A DNA stretch of 64,000 nucleotides, from contig OU342816.1 of NCBI GenBank assembly GCA_910591455.2, positions 662,876 to 726,875 on the forward strand, in the 5' to 3' direction. Below, piece after piece: positions 33,540 through 43,853 of the stretch. This stretch comes from Pholis gunnellus. Lineage: Eukaryota > Chordata > Actinopteri > Perciformes > Pholidae. The position numbers and the translations under genes are program-made. The notes beneath the pieces are model-generated. The model was not told the origin of the DNA and searched no databases. It was given only the letters and a program-made list of their open reading frames with translations. Position 1 is the first letter of the stretch, and the number at the start of each line of letters is the position of its first letter.

Positions 33540-33952
33540 TGTAGATGAGGAGGACTGGTTGGTAAAACATGATAGTTGTCCATCGCATGTGGATAATGTC
33601 ATCAAGTTAGGATTACTGGGAACAACGAACATTGCTTCTCAGCTTGACGGTGCGATTAGACCTGGCCTTTAACAAGCGATTTAGACCTCAATATAATATT
33701 AGGTATGTTTTTGGCAGAATTATAATCTCTATAAAACTTTGTGGAAAGTGGGACATTCCTTTGCATGGACATGACATATTTGTGAGACTATGTGCGAGGG
33801 AGACTCTCGTCCAAGGAACCATTACGATGCTCAACACTAATTTGAGGGCTCAAAAAGAACTTTTGGATTGCATGTACAATGTTTACAACGGTAAAGTTGC
33901 TCAACAGATGGCAAAGGCACCTTCTGTTGCTGGTCATGAGTCAGTTATTTGA
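33540..33952 (+). pseudogene. decayed hAT-type transposase fragment (DUF4371-like)
   Basis: One frame reads VIKLGLLGTTNIASQLDGAI before a stop. A second reads ISIKLCGKWDIPLHGHDI and later LRAQKELLDCMYNVYNGKVA. CGKxxIPLxGH followed by QKELLDCM-like words is the layout of the DUF4371 domain found in hAT and ZMYM/THAP12-like proteins. The pieces lie in different frames and no catalytic core follows. It directly abuts the 22-bp minisatellite. Confidence 0.6.
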
Positions 33953-34187
33953 TGTTGAGAGATCTTTAACATTGTCTTTTGGTGGTCCTATATGTTGGTA
34001 TGGTAAGATATGTTGCCAGATCTTCATTGTGTGTTTTTAGACGGCATTATTCTGCAAAATATTTGTCATCTCTGCTGTTGGTGATACATTGGTCCCAGTC
34101 TCCCGTCTCTCACTCGCGCTCAGTTTATTGGTTGTGAGAGTATGGTTCAATGTGTTATATCTATGGAATATTTGGATTCCGTAGATA
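33953..34187. other. non-coding, no recognised feature
   Basis: Possibly further decayed transposon sequence. Nothing specific can be supported. Confidence 0.3.
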
Positions 34188-34570
34188 TACAGCATGATGT
34201 TCATTTAGCAAATTATGGTCCATTTCGAGTCAAATAGACCAAAAAGCAGGGTTTGCCTTTGGATGGGGCTACACAGTGATTGACAGGTCTCTACCAGAGC
34301 GGTAAACGGACCATAATTTGGACCATAATTTACCAAATGAACATCATGCTGTATTGAAGAAGACTTGAAACTAGAGATTGAGACCATAAACTCATGTTTA
34401 CAATGTTTACTGAGGTAATAAATCAAGAGAGAAGTAGAGTCATTTTCTCATAGACTTCTATACAACCAGAGGAGTCGCCCCCTGGTGGACACTAGAGAGA
34501 ATGCAGCTTTAAGACACTTAAGCACTGACTTCACTTTTCAGAACCGGAGGATGTCGCCTGTTTAGAACTG
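34188..34570. repeat. interspersed teleost repeat, copy 2, with a fold-back left end
   Basis: The plus-strand part matches copy 1 from TGAACATCATGCTGTATTG to GAGTCGCCCCCTGGTGGAC. The left part (34188-34300) is the same family in reverse. It begins TACAGCATGATGTTCATTTA, which pairs with 34319-34353 with two mismatches in 35. Confidence 0.8.
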
Positions 34571-35390
34571 TTTTTTGATAGCAGTGCAGTTTTTTGGGCG
34601 GGTCAGTTGTTCTTTAAGTCTCCCAAGAATTGTACTCTGTTTTTATCCCAAGTTTTAACCGAGTTGTAGAAATAATACTGCTGGTTGAGTCACGTGCTCC
34701 ATGTACGTCAGTATTTATTTCAACATTTTATGTAAATGTTAACATACAAACATGTGGAAATGTAACACTGTCATGGATTAACAGACCATTGTTCATGTCA
34801 TTAGAAACCCCTGTACTTTTTCCTCATCATTTTTTATTAACTGTCTAATTTGATGACACATTCATTTTTTACTGCCAAAGGGTCAGTGTGAAGAATCTGA
34901 CATTTTCACATATTTATCAATTGGTACGTAATATTTTTTTGAGAAATGACTTCACCACAAATACGTTTTGAAAGGAACCTTAAGATAAGATATATATATA
35001 TTTAATGAACACAATTCATCAATGCATAGGAAGTTGTATATATTTATATTTGTATCTCTATATAGTGTATATAAGTTTAGATCCTTGTTGTTGAGCTAAA
35101 CTGACTCACTGACTGTACATTATCGTATGTCTTCTAAGTGCTTTTTTCATTAATAGCACATTACATGACTATATTAGTCTTTAACTTCCTACATATTGAT
35201 CAATTTTGTTCATGAAAGCGTTTTTCATTACTACAAATTGATTAACAGGTCACCATAGTGTTGTATTTATACTTCTAACCTGCTGAAACTCAACCATGAA
35301 ACATGATCCATTTAAAACATATTATTATTATATTCTAGAAGCATCCTGAGCAACAACATTTCCATTTTGCCCTCTGATCACATCCTATAA
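34571..35390. other. intergenic, no gene seen
   Basis: AT-rich with short frames. The right end is the probable 3' flank of the next receptor. Confidence 0.4.
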
Positions 35391-36338
35391 TTAAACATCC
35401 ATTAAAGCTACTTTGTTGTTATGGAACAAAGCCTTAATCCTCTGCCGGACCTCTTTAATTTGCAGCCCGTAGATGACGGCATTCAGGACCGGCAGCACTA
35501 CGTGTCCCAAGACGGACGCCACTTTCCTGTGGTCCGCCAGCTGAGGGAAGCGGTGCAGCGTGACGATGATGAACCCGGACACCAGGAGGAAGACGTACAC
35601 GGCCAGGTGTGTGGCGCAGGTCTGCAGCGCTTTGCTGTTCAGAGACTTGTTCCTGCTGCTCAGACACACGACGGCGATCTTCAGGTAGGTGAGCGTCACG
35701 CTGCCGATGGAGGAGCCCAGCAGCACCACCGTGTAGCCGAGGCCGTAGATGTTGTTGATGAGGACGCTCTCACAGGAGAGCTTGAACAAGGAGGCGTTGT
35801 CGCAGAACAAGTTCGAAACGACCGACCTGCAGCGCGACAGGCGGACGCTGAGCCCAACGAGGATCGCCACCATCAACAACGCCACCGTCCACGCCACCGC
35901 CGACAGCGCCGCCACCGTCCTGCTGGTCATGATGGTGGCGTAGCGCAGCGGGCTGCAGATGGCCACGTAGCGGTCGAAGGTCATGATCATGAGCACCGTG
36001 TGGGAGACGCTCGCGTGCAGATGAACACAAAAGGCCTGAACGGCACAGTCTGTGTAACGAATGAGCCGCTCTGAGTCTGAGAGTAAAAGATCTCTGAGCA
36101 CATGAGGGATGATGATCGTGGCCCCAAAAAAATCGTTAATGCTCATGTTGCAGAAGAGCAGGTACATGGGCTGCTGGAGGCTCCTGCTCCTGAAGATCAG
36201 CACCACCAGGCCGATGTTGGACACCATGATGAAGATGTAGACGAGGAGGAGGAGGACGAAGGCTGGAATAAAAGACTGGGAGGTGAGCTTTAACCTCTCC
36301 AGGATTAGAATTTCCCCGCCAAAAGTGCTGTTTTCCAT
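35391..36338 (-). CDS. olfactory receptor (teleost type 1), intact, 315 aa
   Basis: N-terminus MENSTFGGEILILERLKLTS with a sequon, LQQPMYLLFCNMSINDFFGA in helix 2, Cys 98, FDRYVAICSPLRYATIMTSR, the ECL2 cysteines, KALQTCATHLAVYVF and helix 7 LNAVIYGLQIKEV (alanine for the NPxxY proline at 287). It belongs to the same subfamily as its minus-strand neighbours but is clearly diverged from the duplicated pair, so it is an older member. Length is normal, with no disruption. The opposite-strand long frame is a by-product of GC-rich codons. Confidence 0.94.
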   Translation of the reverse strand: MENSTFGGEILILERLKLTSQSFIPAFVLLLLVYIFIMVSNIGLVVLIFRSRSLQQPMYLLFCNMSINDFFGATIIIPHVLRDLLLSDSERLIRYTDCAVQAFCVHLHASVSHTVLMIMTFDRYVAICSPLRYATIMTSRTVAALSAVAWTVALLMVAILVGLSVRLSRCRSVVSNLFCDNASLFKLSCESVLINNIYGLGYTVVLLGSSIGSVTLTYLKIAVVCLSSRNKSLNSKALQTCATHLAVYVFLLVSGFIIVTLHRFPQLADHRKVASVLGHVVLPVLNAVIYGLQIKEVRQRIKALFHNNKVALMDV

Positions 36339-38229
36339 ATCTCATCCGTCACGGAGCAATAAAAAGAGTTCTGTCTGGATAACTGAGCTCACGGGTACAT
36401 TTCTAGTTATAGTTACAGAAACACAATCTTTAAAAACACTTTGATAAAGTTATCACAGTAAATCTGTCTACATCACAATATCAATGCTGTAATTCGACTC
36501 TACTGTTTTTAAAGAGAGACATCCAACATATAAAGTCTCCATTTCCTTCTATTTCTTATTGATTAAAAGGTTGATTCACCTCAATTACAAGAAACTTAAA
36601 ACGGCATTTAAAGATTTCAACACGTGTCCCAGAACCAGAAGAATCACTGGTGGTCATTTCTACATCAGGTCAGTCCAACTTAGTTTGTTACAGTCTGTAA
36701 ATGTCATCCTGTATCATCAGAGCCTCGGCTCAGAACAGACCAAACACACATATATAAATAACATTTAACAACATTAACATCAACATTTAGATGCAGAGCT
36801 CAGGGAGGCAGCACCGACCTCCCTCCACCTCGGACCAGAAGTGAAACTGCAGAAGCTTTTATTTTGTCCGTCAGCTGCAGCATCACATGCTAACAGGTCA
36901 ACTGTTGCTCGGCAACCGTTGATAATGAGCATCGTCATCGTTTATCTCCCTTGGAAATAAATTCAAGATGTTGGTATTGAAAATGGGCAACAGATATTAT
37001 TCTAATAACACTAAATATTTGTTTCTGCATGTTTGACACACTAGTCATTGTTTGTTGGATCAACTAAACCTTTTGTTTGCACTCATTGACTTCCTTCACT
37101 CATCAAACATTGTGTATTCATTTGTTTCTTGAGTGCCTGTGACTGTGTTTTTACACTTGTAAAAGAGATTTTAGTAACTCTTCCATACAACTAAACTGCA
37201 TCCTCAGTTCATGTTTTAGAGGGAAGCGTATCTTCTCCCGGGTTACGGTCGTAGTTTCAAGCTCCTGGTTCACGTTGTGAGTTGAAGGAAAACAAAACAA
37301 AAAACATAACAAAACAACTTGTTTGTGTTTAGTCAAAGATAACGGTTTGGCTTCAAATAAGTACGTCTGTTAGGTAACTAAAGTTGACTCAACAAGAGTC
37401 AACGTAGACTTTTTGTTTCAAACGGGACGAGGACAGTGGTCTCCTGGGTGATAGTCCTGTGTTTGTTTGACCTCCTCCCTAATCAGACTTCCTCTGCAAC
37501 CCGTTAGAAGCAGGTTCTGAAACCCTCACCTTTCACCTGATCAATGCACCTCAGAAGACATTCTAGGGACGCCTTACCTTCATCATCATAGACTGGCAAA
37601 GGAGTACTCACTGTCACGCCAACTGTCTCAGATCTGTCCTAGTCTACCTATCCCCTCTGAGTCTCTAGACCTCAAGGAGGTTTTTAACAAGACTTCTTGA
37701 AACCTGGTTGGGCCGACTTCTTCTTTATGGAGGACAAGTCCTGGCCTTTCATTGACTAAGACTTAGGGGTCGATCACAATGCTTCAAAACCGGCCCTTTG
37801 AAACAAAACAGCTAATGAAATGAGCTAACCTCTAACCCCGCTAACCTCTGCTGTTAAATGAGAAGGGGAAAATGATACAGTTCATCGTAATTAACTATCG
37901 CTAACACTGTTCCAACCACATCTACCAGCATAGAAACAGGAAGTCAGTGGTAAAGTAGTAAAGCCCGCCTCTTGCTTGATTTGATTGGCTGCCTTGGTCA
38001 ATTGGGACATTAATGAGCGGTGCGACTGCAAAAAGTTGAGAACATCTTACTTGTTATGCCTGAAAACGGACCGTAGGAAACGATGGTTTTGCGGCCCTAT
38101 CAGTGTAATCTTGCACCCAAAGTACCCACCGCAAAGGAAAACTGCTCCTCCTCAGTTCAGCCATGGATTGCAAAACCAGCGTTCTATCAGTTCAGGTTTT
38201 TAGTCACCAGTGTCGGCACACTTGAATGT
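36339..38229. other. intergenic, repeat fragments, no gene
   Basis: Around 37290-37480 there is a dispersed repeat copy (AACGGTTTGGCTTCAAATAA, AGTTGACTCAACAAGAGTCA, GGTCTCCTGGGTGATAGT) related to 9300-9490. Other frames are short and unrecognised. Confidence 0.45.
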
Positions 38230-38329
38230 AGTCCATCCCCACAGCCTTCACATCCCTTCACCGTACTTCACCGCTGGGAAGTACGTCTGGTTGTCTATGC
38301 TGGACCTTCTCCTCAGGGGGGAATCCAGG

Positions 38330-39280
38330 GAGTTGTCTCTATGATTCACTATCTGGATGGTAATCAACCGTTTGGCTAACCGCCTCCTTTCACCCCCGAA
38401 GTCCGTGAGGATAAACTCCACATCCCACGTCTCCAGGTTCAAACCTGTCACACAAAGTCTGCTTCGTTTTATACTGTTTACCTCACAATCGTTGTGACAG
38501 AACTAAACCGTTGGATCGTATTTCAGTGTCTCACTGTTACCTCAAACAACATCGCCCCCCCACAGTCCTCTGCAAAGAACCACAACTGCATGTTGGTAGA
38601 AAACAGGAAGTAAACGTCTGTCTGCTGTGTTGAAGTGTGATGAACCTCTTCTTTGTGTACTTTGAATTTCCTCCTTTGATCTGGATGGGAAAGACTCCTC
38701 CAGTCACCAGATGACTGAGCATCCTGTAGAGCCAACGTCCTGTTGAGTATATTATTATTTTCCGTCTTTATCATTATAAAACCATAACACAACAAATGTT
38801 GAGGATGGCTAGTTTTCACTCCTGCCACCTAAAAAGAGTCGATGAAATGTCTGATGTTACTATTTTACCTTTGAAAGACGTTGGGTAGGAATTTGGCTCT
38901 TTCTTGAGGGAATAGTGTCGTAGTAGAAGTATTTTATTTATGTGTTTTTTTAATTAAACCTTTTTTTAACCAGGCAAGTCATTAAGAATTAATTTTATTT
39001 ACTATGGCGGTCTGGCAAAAAGGCAAAATTTCAACAAAAAATCACAAGTTAAAAAGACAGCAACACACAACCGAACACCCATTACTAACATATAACCACA
39101 AACAAGCATTACATGAAGACATTATTTGTATTAAACAGTAGAAACGAAGCGGACTTTGTGTGACGGGTTTGATCCTGGAGACGAAGGGAAGTGTAGTTTA
39201 TCCTCACGGATCGCGGGGGAAGGGTGACGGCATGTGGTTGGTGCACTATTGATAACCTTTGGTCCATTGACAGAAGTTGA
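38330..39280. repeat. inverted pair of an unnamed repeat
   Basis: The left arm (about 38395-38480, with GTGAGGATAAACTCCACATC and CACACAAAGTCTGCTTCG) and the right arm (39133-39218, with CGAAGCGGACTTTGTGTG and TAGTTTATCCTCACGGA) are reverse complements at roughly 80 percent. Weaker similarity extends outward from each arm. About 650 bp separate the arms and show no coding signal. Confidence 0.65.
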
Positions 39281-39884
39281 AGGTATTTTAAAACCTTAAA
39301 TATTTTTGGGGCTTTAGAGAAAACACTGAGAATCCAACTCCCCCCGCTCCACCGTCTGAGCACCGTTAACAAAAACAAGACATATTATTATTTTAGAAAC
39401 TCCAGCAGCTCATTCACTCGACTGCTTTTCTGTCCCATAATAACACCATCTTTGATAGATTCACTTTTATTTGATCTTGAACTTTGTCTGACACTTCTTG
39501 ATTTTAACAAATGGAAACAGGAAAGATTTTGTTTCTTGATTTATGATTTATTGAAGCGTATTTCCCTTTGAACGATATAACTGACACATTTTAATTATGA
39601 TAACAAGCCTATTTAGCTTTTAATACTTCTTGTCAAAGGAAAAATTTTGTTTTCTGAAAAAGTACTGGCAAAAAATTCTGAAGCATATAAATTCAAAAGC
39701 AGGGTTTTACAATTTCATACATTATAATGATGATGATTATTATTGAGAAAGCCTGTCATACTGAATTGTCATCAATATTGAAACTCCTCCGTGTCACATT
39801 AGTGTTCAACATGATCCCGGCGTGATTCTTTAAATGAATCCTGTGCAATGTGAAAGTATTTACAGATATTATTCAACTGTCACT
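39281..39884. other. intergenic, no gene seen
   Basis: AT-rich. The right part is the 3' flank of the next receptor. Confidence 0.4.
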
Positions 39885-40829
39885 TCATTTCCTTTGAGCC
39901 ACTTTCCTGTTGTGAAGCAAAGCGATAATCCTCTGCTTGATCTCTTTTATTTGCAGCCCGTAGATGACGGCGTTGAAAGCAGGCAGAGTCACTTCACACA
40001 GGACGGACGCCACTTTCCTGTAGTCGGACATCTGAGGGAACCGGTGCAGAGTGATGATGACCAGCGCCGACACCAGGAGGAAGACGTACACGGCCAGGTG
40101 AGTGCCGCAGGTCTGCAGCGCTTTGCTGTTCAGCGCCTTGTTTTTACTGCGCACACAAACCACGCCGATCTTCAGGTAGGTGATCGTCACGCTGACGAAG
40201 GAGGAGCCCAGCAGCACCGCCGTGAGGCCGAGGCCGTAGACGTGGTTGACGAGGACGCTCTCACAGGAGAGGCCGAACAGGGAGGCGTTGTCGCAGAACG
40301 GGTTGGGTATAACCCGCCGGCAGCGCGACAATCGGATGCTAAGCCCCACGAGGATGGCGACGGCAGTGAAGGCCACCGTCCACGCCGCCGCTGACAGCGC
40401 CGCCACCGTCCTGCCGGTCATGATGGTGGCGTATTGCAGGGGTTTGCAGATGGCCACGTAGCGGTCGAAGGCCATGATCATGAGCACCGTGTGGGTGACG
40501 TTTGCGTAGAGGTGAACGCAGAACGCCTGGATGGCACAGTCGATGTAATGGATGAACCGCTCCGATGGCGGCCTGAAGATGTCTCTGAGGATGTGTGGCG
40601 TGACGATCGTCGCGCCAAAGATGTCGTTGATGCTCATGTTGCAGAAGAGCAGGTACATGGGCTGGTGGAGGGTCCGGCTCGTCAGGATCAGGACCACCAA
40701 ACTGATGTTTGACACCAAGGCAAAGATGTAGATGAGGAGGAGGGCGATGAAAGCGGGAAGGGTGGACTGAGAAGAGACCTTTAACCCCTCCAGGAGTAGG
40801 ACACCCTCACCCAAAGTCTGGTTTTCCAT
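39885..40829 (-). CDS. olfactory receptor (teleost type 1), intact, 314 aa
   Basis: The start chosen is the ATG at 40829 (MENQTLGEGV, with a sequon). Eight more codons are open upstream, but TTATTTCACAG|GTTTCAT before this ATG looks like an acceptor. It shows LHQPMYLLFCNMSINDIFGA, Cys 98, MAFDRYVAICKPLQY, the ECL2 cysteines, KALQTCGTHLAVYVF and FNAVIYGLQIKEI. Alanine again replaces the NPxxY proline. It is the last receptor before the long gene-free stretch leading to slco2b1. Confidence 0.94.
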   Translation of the reverse strand: MENQTLGEGVLLLEGLKVSSQSTLPAFIALLLIYIFALVSNISLVVLILTSRTLHQPMYLLFCNMSINDIFGATIVTPHILRDIFRPPSERFIHYIDCAIQAFCVHLYANVTHTVLMIMAFDRYVAICKPLQYATIMTGRTVAALSAAAWTVAFTAVAILVGLSIRLSRCRRVIPNPFCDNASLFGLSCESVLVNHVYGLGLTAVLLGSSFVSVTITYLKIGVVCVRSKNKALNSKALQTCGTHLAVYVFLLVSALVIITLHRFPQMSDYRKVASVLCEVTLPAFNAVIYGLQIKEIKQRIIALLHNRKVAQRK

Positions 40830-43041
40830 ATGAAACCTGTGAAATAACAACAAAGATTCTTAAACGCAAACAGCTGCAGACATCGATCTTCAATCTGATT
40901 CAATTTCTTCATCAATGTCATTAAAGTTCAGTGTTTCAGTGACTTTGCTGAGTCAGCGTTAGTTCTACAGAGTTCTACAGGGAGAGAAAACCTTTGAGAA
41001 ACGGTTCTCATGAAGTTGACCACACGTTAAAAGTTTTGATAACTTGAATTGTTGTCAGCTTTGAGAGCCAAATATTAACAGAGAGCAGTGAATGTGACTG
41101 TAAAGGCTTCTTCAGACTCTTCTGAACTGTTCCAGGTCGTGTGTTTGATTTCTTGAATCGTCCGCTTCAAAGGTCGGCTACATCGGTCTACATTCATGTT
41201 TCTGCTGTTGGAACAAAACAGCCACATAATGCTGAAGTACATAGACTCTCAATAGTTTATATTTGTTCTGATTGGTGATAGTTATAAAGGGTTAATAGAT
41301 CTGTTTTGATAGGAACACCTCTGGAGCCAGATCTTCTGTTCTTTTCTTCATTTCACTCTGTTTCAGTGTCTAAAATATAACATTTATGAACCATTTTTAT
41401 AAAGTTATACTCAAGCAGTCTCAGTCGTTTTGTGAGTTTTACTTTAAAATTCTGTTTCCATACAGCCAAGTTACACAGAACATCAATTGAAATAGTAATA
41501 AACACGATGAACATTGATCAATATCAGTGGAAACAATGATGGTGGTTTGTTGGCGTCTGTGTGTCTCTTTCCAACACAACACATGGCGTCAGGTCAGAGG
41601 ACAGATGTTACCTCAAGGTTTAGAACTGCTTTTATCCAACAAAGAGAAGAATTAATGGTTTGCACTTTTACTGATTTATGATTTCAGGCCACTGACGAGT
41701 CACATGATGCTGCTTTAGTTTGGCCTGCTTTCTGCTGAGTCGTCTAGTGAGAATATGACCTCACTGTCAGCACCAGTGTTTGCTGTTGTTACAGTGACAC
41801 TTTGTTAATTAGCACCAGAAGCAGAAGGAACTCTTCAGGGAAGCTTCAGCCTCCCACCTCGACTCCAGCTGAACTCAACGAGCTTCTTCGTGGAGGAAAG
41901 TTTCTCTGTTCACAACAAACAACATGAGGTCACCAGAAGGTTTGTTCCCCGGCGGGGTTCAAACAACATCAACAGTCAAAAGATCAAACAACTTTCTCAC
42001 TTTAATGACTTTAAGAAACATTGAATGGTTTAAATATTTCTAAAACTCTTTTTCCTTCACCTGTAACGTTTGGTGAATCTCACTCTCCACCTTTCATCGG
42101 TTGAATAGAAAGAAATGTTTGTTCAATCTGTGACTTCTTCTAGATTACATTCAGCATTTATACCACAGGCAAGGCTGTGTAGTTATGAGGGGAAAGAAGT
42201 AAAAGAGAGTAAACGTCTCTGGAGGTTGAATCACGTCTGTTTGAAACCTTTTAGACCCAAAACTTCTGACATTTGGAGATTTGTGCCGATTGGATAGCGA
42301 GCACTTCTGTTGTGTAAACTACTAAGAAACCTGGTTTTTGTCAGTATACATAACTCAGTCATACATCCTCTGAATGTAGTTTGTGGTGATCCTACAGCTC
42401 ATTTTATACAGTTTAGTCTCACGATGTGAAGATGGTTCTATGAGGACCAACATCATCACACATGGACTCAAGTGAGCTCATTAGATCCACAAGAGTCTCA
42501 GCTGTCCAGTCAAATCACATTTATTTAGTTCAATTCAAACTCCCCAAGCTGCATGTGATTATCATCACGTAGACATGACTCTCGTGGTCCCACAGGAACC
42601 TTTTTCATTCACATACCTGCAGGTTATCTCAACCCAGACTCAGTATAACTTCCTACCGCCTCCCTGACAAGCGAGCATGTACATTTATCGACATTTATTT
42701 ATTGTACATTTATTGAGGAAAGTTGCACAACTTAAGTACAGTATCAACTGCAAAGGTCCTGCTGTATTAGCTAATCTACAGGTCCCATCGTTTGGAACCA
42801 CCATTTGTCAAAAACACGGTCAATTTCAGCACGTTTTGGGTTCATATTTATAGTTAAAGTGTATTTAAATGACGGTATTGTGTTGTGTGTTCGCTACACG
42901 TTAACAGGAACTTGGGTGAAAGCGTACAAATACAAGGTCCAGAGTTCAGGCAGTGGTGGGGGGGTCAATAAGGGACCAGCATCAAGGTTTAGACTGATGT
43001 TAATCCAGCCTTGAGTCCCTTAAAAACATCCCATCGCTGTT

Positions 43042-43064
43042 CCCCCCCCCCCCCCCCCCCCCCC
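43042..43064. repeat. poly-C run of 23
   Basis: Unbroken C run. The other strand is a G run able in principle to form a quadruplex. Confidence 0.95.
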
Positions 43065-43819
43065 AATAAACAGGATGACAGGAAGTGACCCCCACTCCGA
43101 ACAAGAGAGTTAAAAATCAATCCGTTATTCGAGACCGATATCCCCGTTCCTATTGGACGATGAGTTTAAGGGTTGAAAAAGTCACAATAATTCAGACCAT
43201 TTGGACGAATGATTCACAAAAACAGAAGCTTGATCTGTGAAGAGTTGTTTGACCGGATGGTTAATTCCCTGAATGAGGTGATTTTGAAGAATCTTTTATG
43301 TTTTGTTTGTTGGGTTTCTTCTAAAAGCTGAAACATGAGTTTTCTAAATGACTGCAGGCTGGTTGTTATAATGATTGGGGGGTAATGAGAGTCCTGGAGG
43401 CCGCGGAGCTCCCAGGTGTCCCAGTGACCAGCAGGTTAATAGAATTAAAGCTGCAGTGAGGCGTTCAGGGGCCGACGGACAGGGAAACGCTCTCTCTCTC
43501 CCTCTCCAGTCTTCTGTCTTTACCCTCTCACTCGCTCCATCTCTTCATCTGTTTCTGTTTCTGATATTCGTTCATATTCATGTTACTCAAACACAGCTCT
43601 TTGTGTCCAGGATGGGTTTAGCCTAGCTTAGCATTTAGCCTAGCTTAGCATAAAGTCTGGAAGCAGGAAGAAACTGCTTCCTGTCCACGTGCACATTACT
43701 AACACGCTACAGACTCCCTCCAGGTTCCATGCGTCCCCTACGTTCCCCTGGGTCCTAAGTCCCTCCATGTACAGCTTCTTATCACCTCTATGTACCAACG
43801 TACATTTATAACAAACACC

Positions 43820-43853
43820 ACACTATGCTACGCTAATCAGCGTAGCATAGTGT
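43820..43853. other. perfect hairpin, 15-bp arms, 4-base loop
   Basis: ACACTATGCTACGCT, then AATC, then the exact inverse AGCGTAGCATAGTGT. No poly-T follows and no gene ends here, so the role is unknown. Confidence 0.9.

Noticed and set aside
38083..38379. 98-codon plus frame
   Set aside because: No recognised domain, and its end overlaps the inverted repeat arm.
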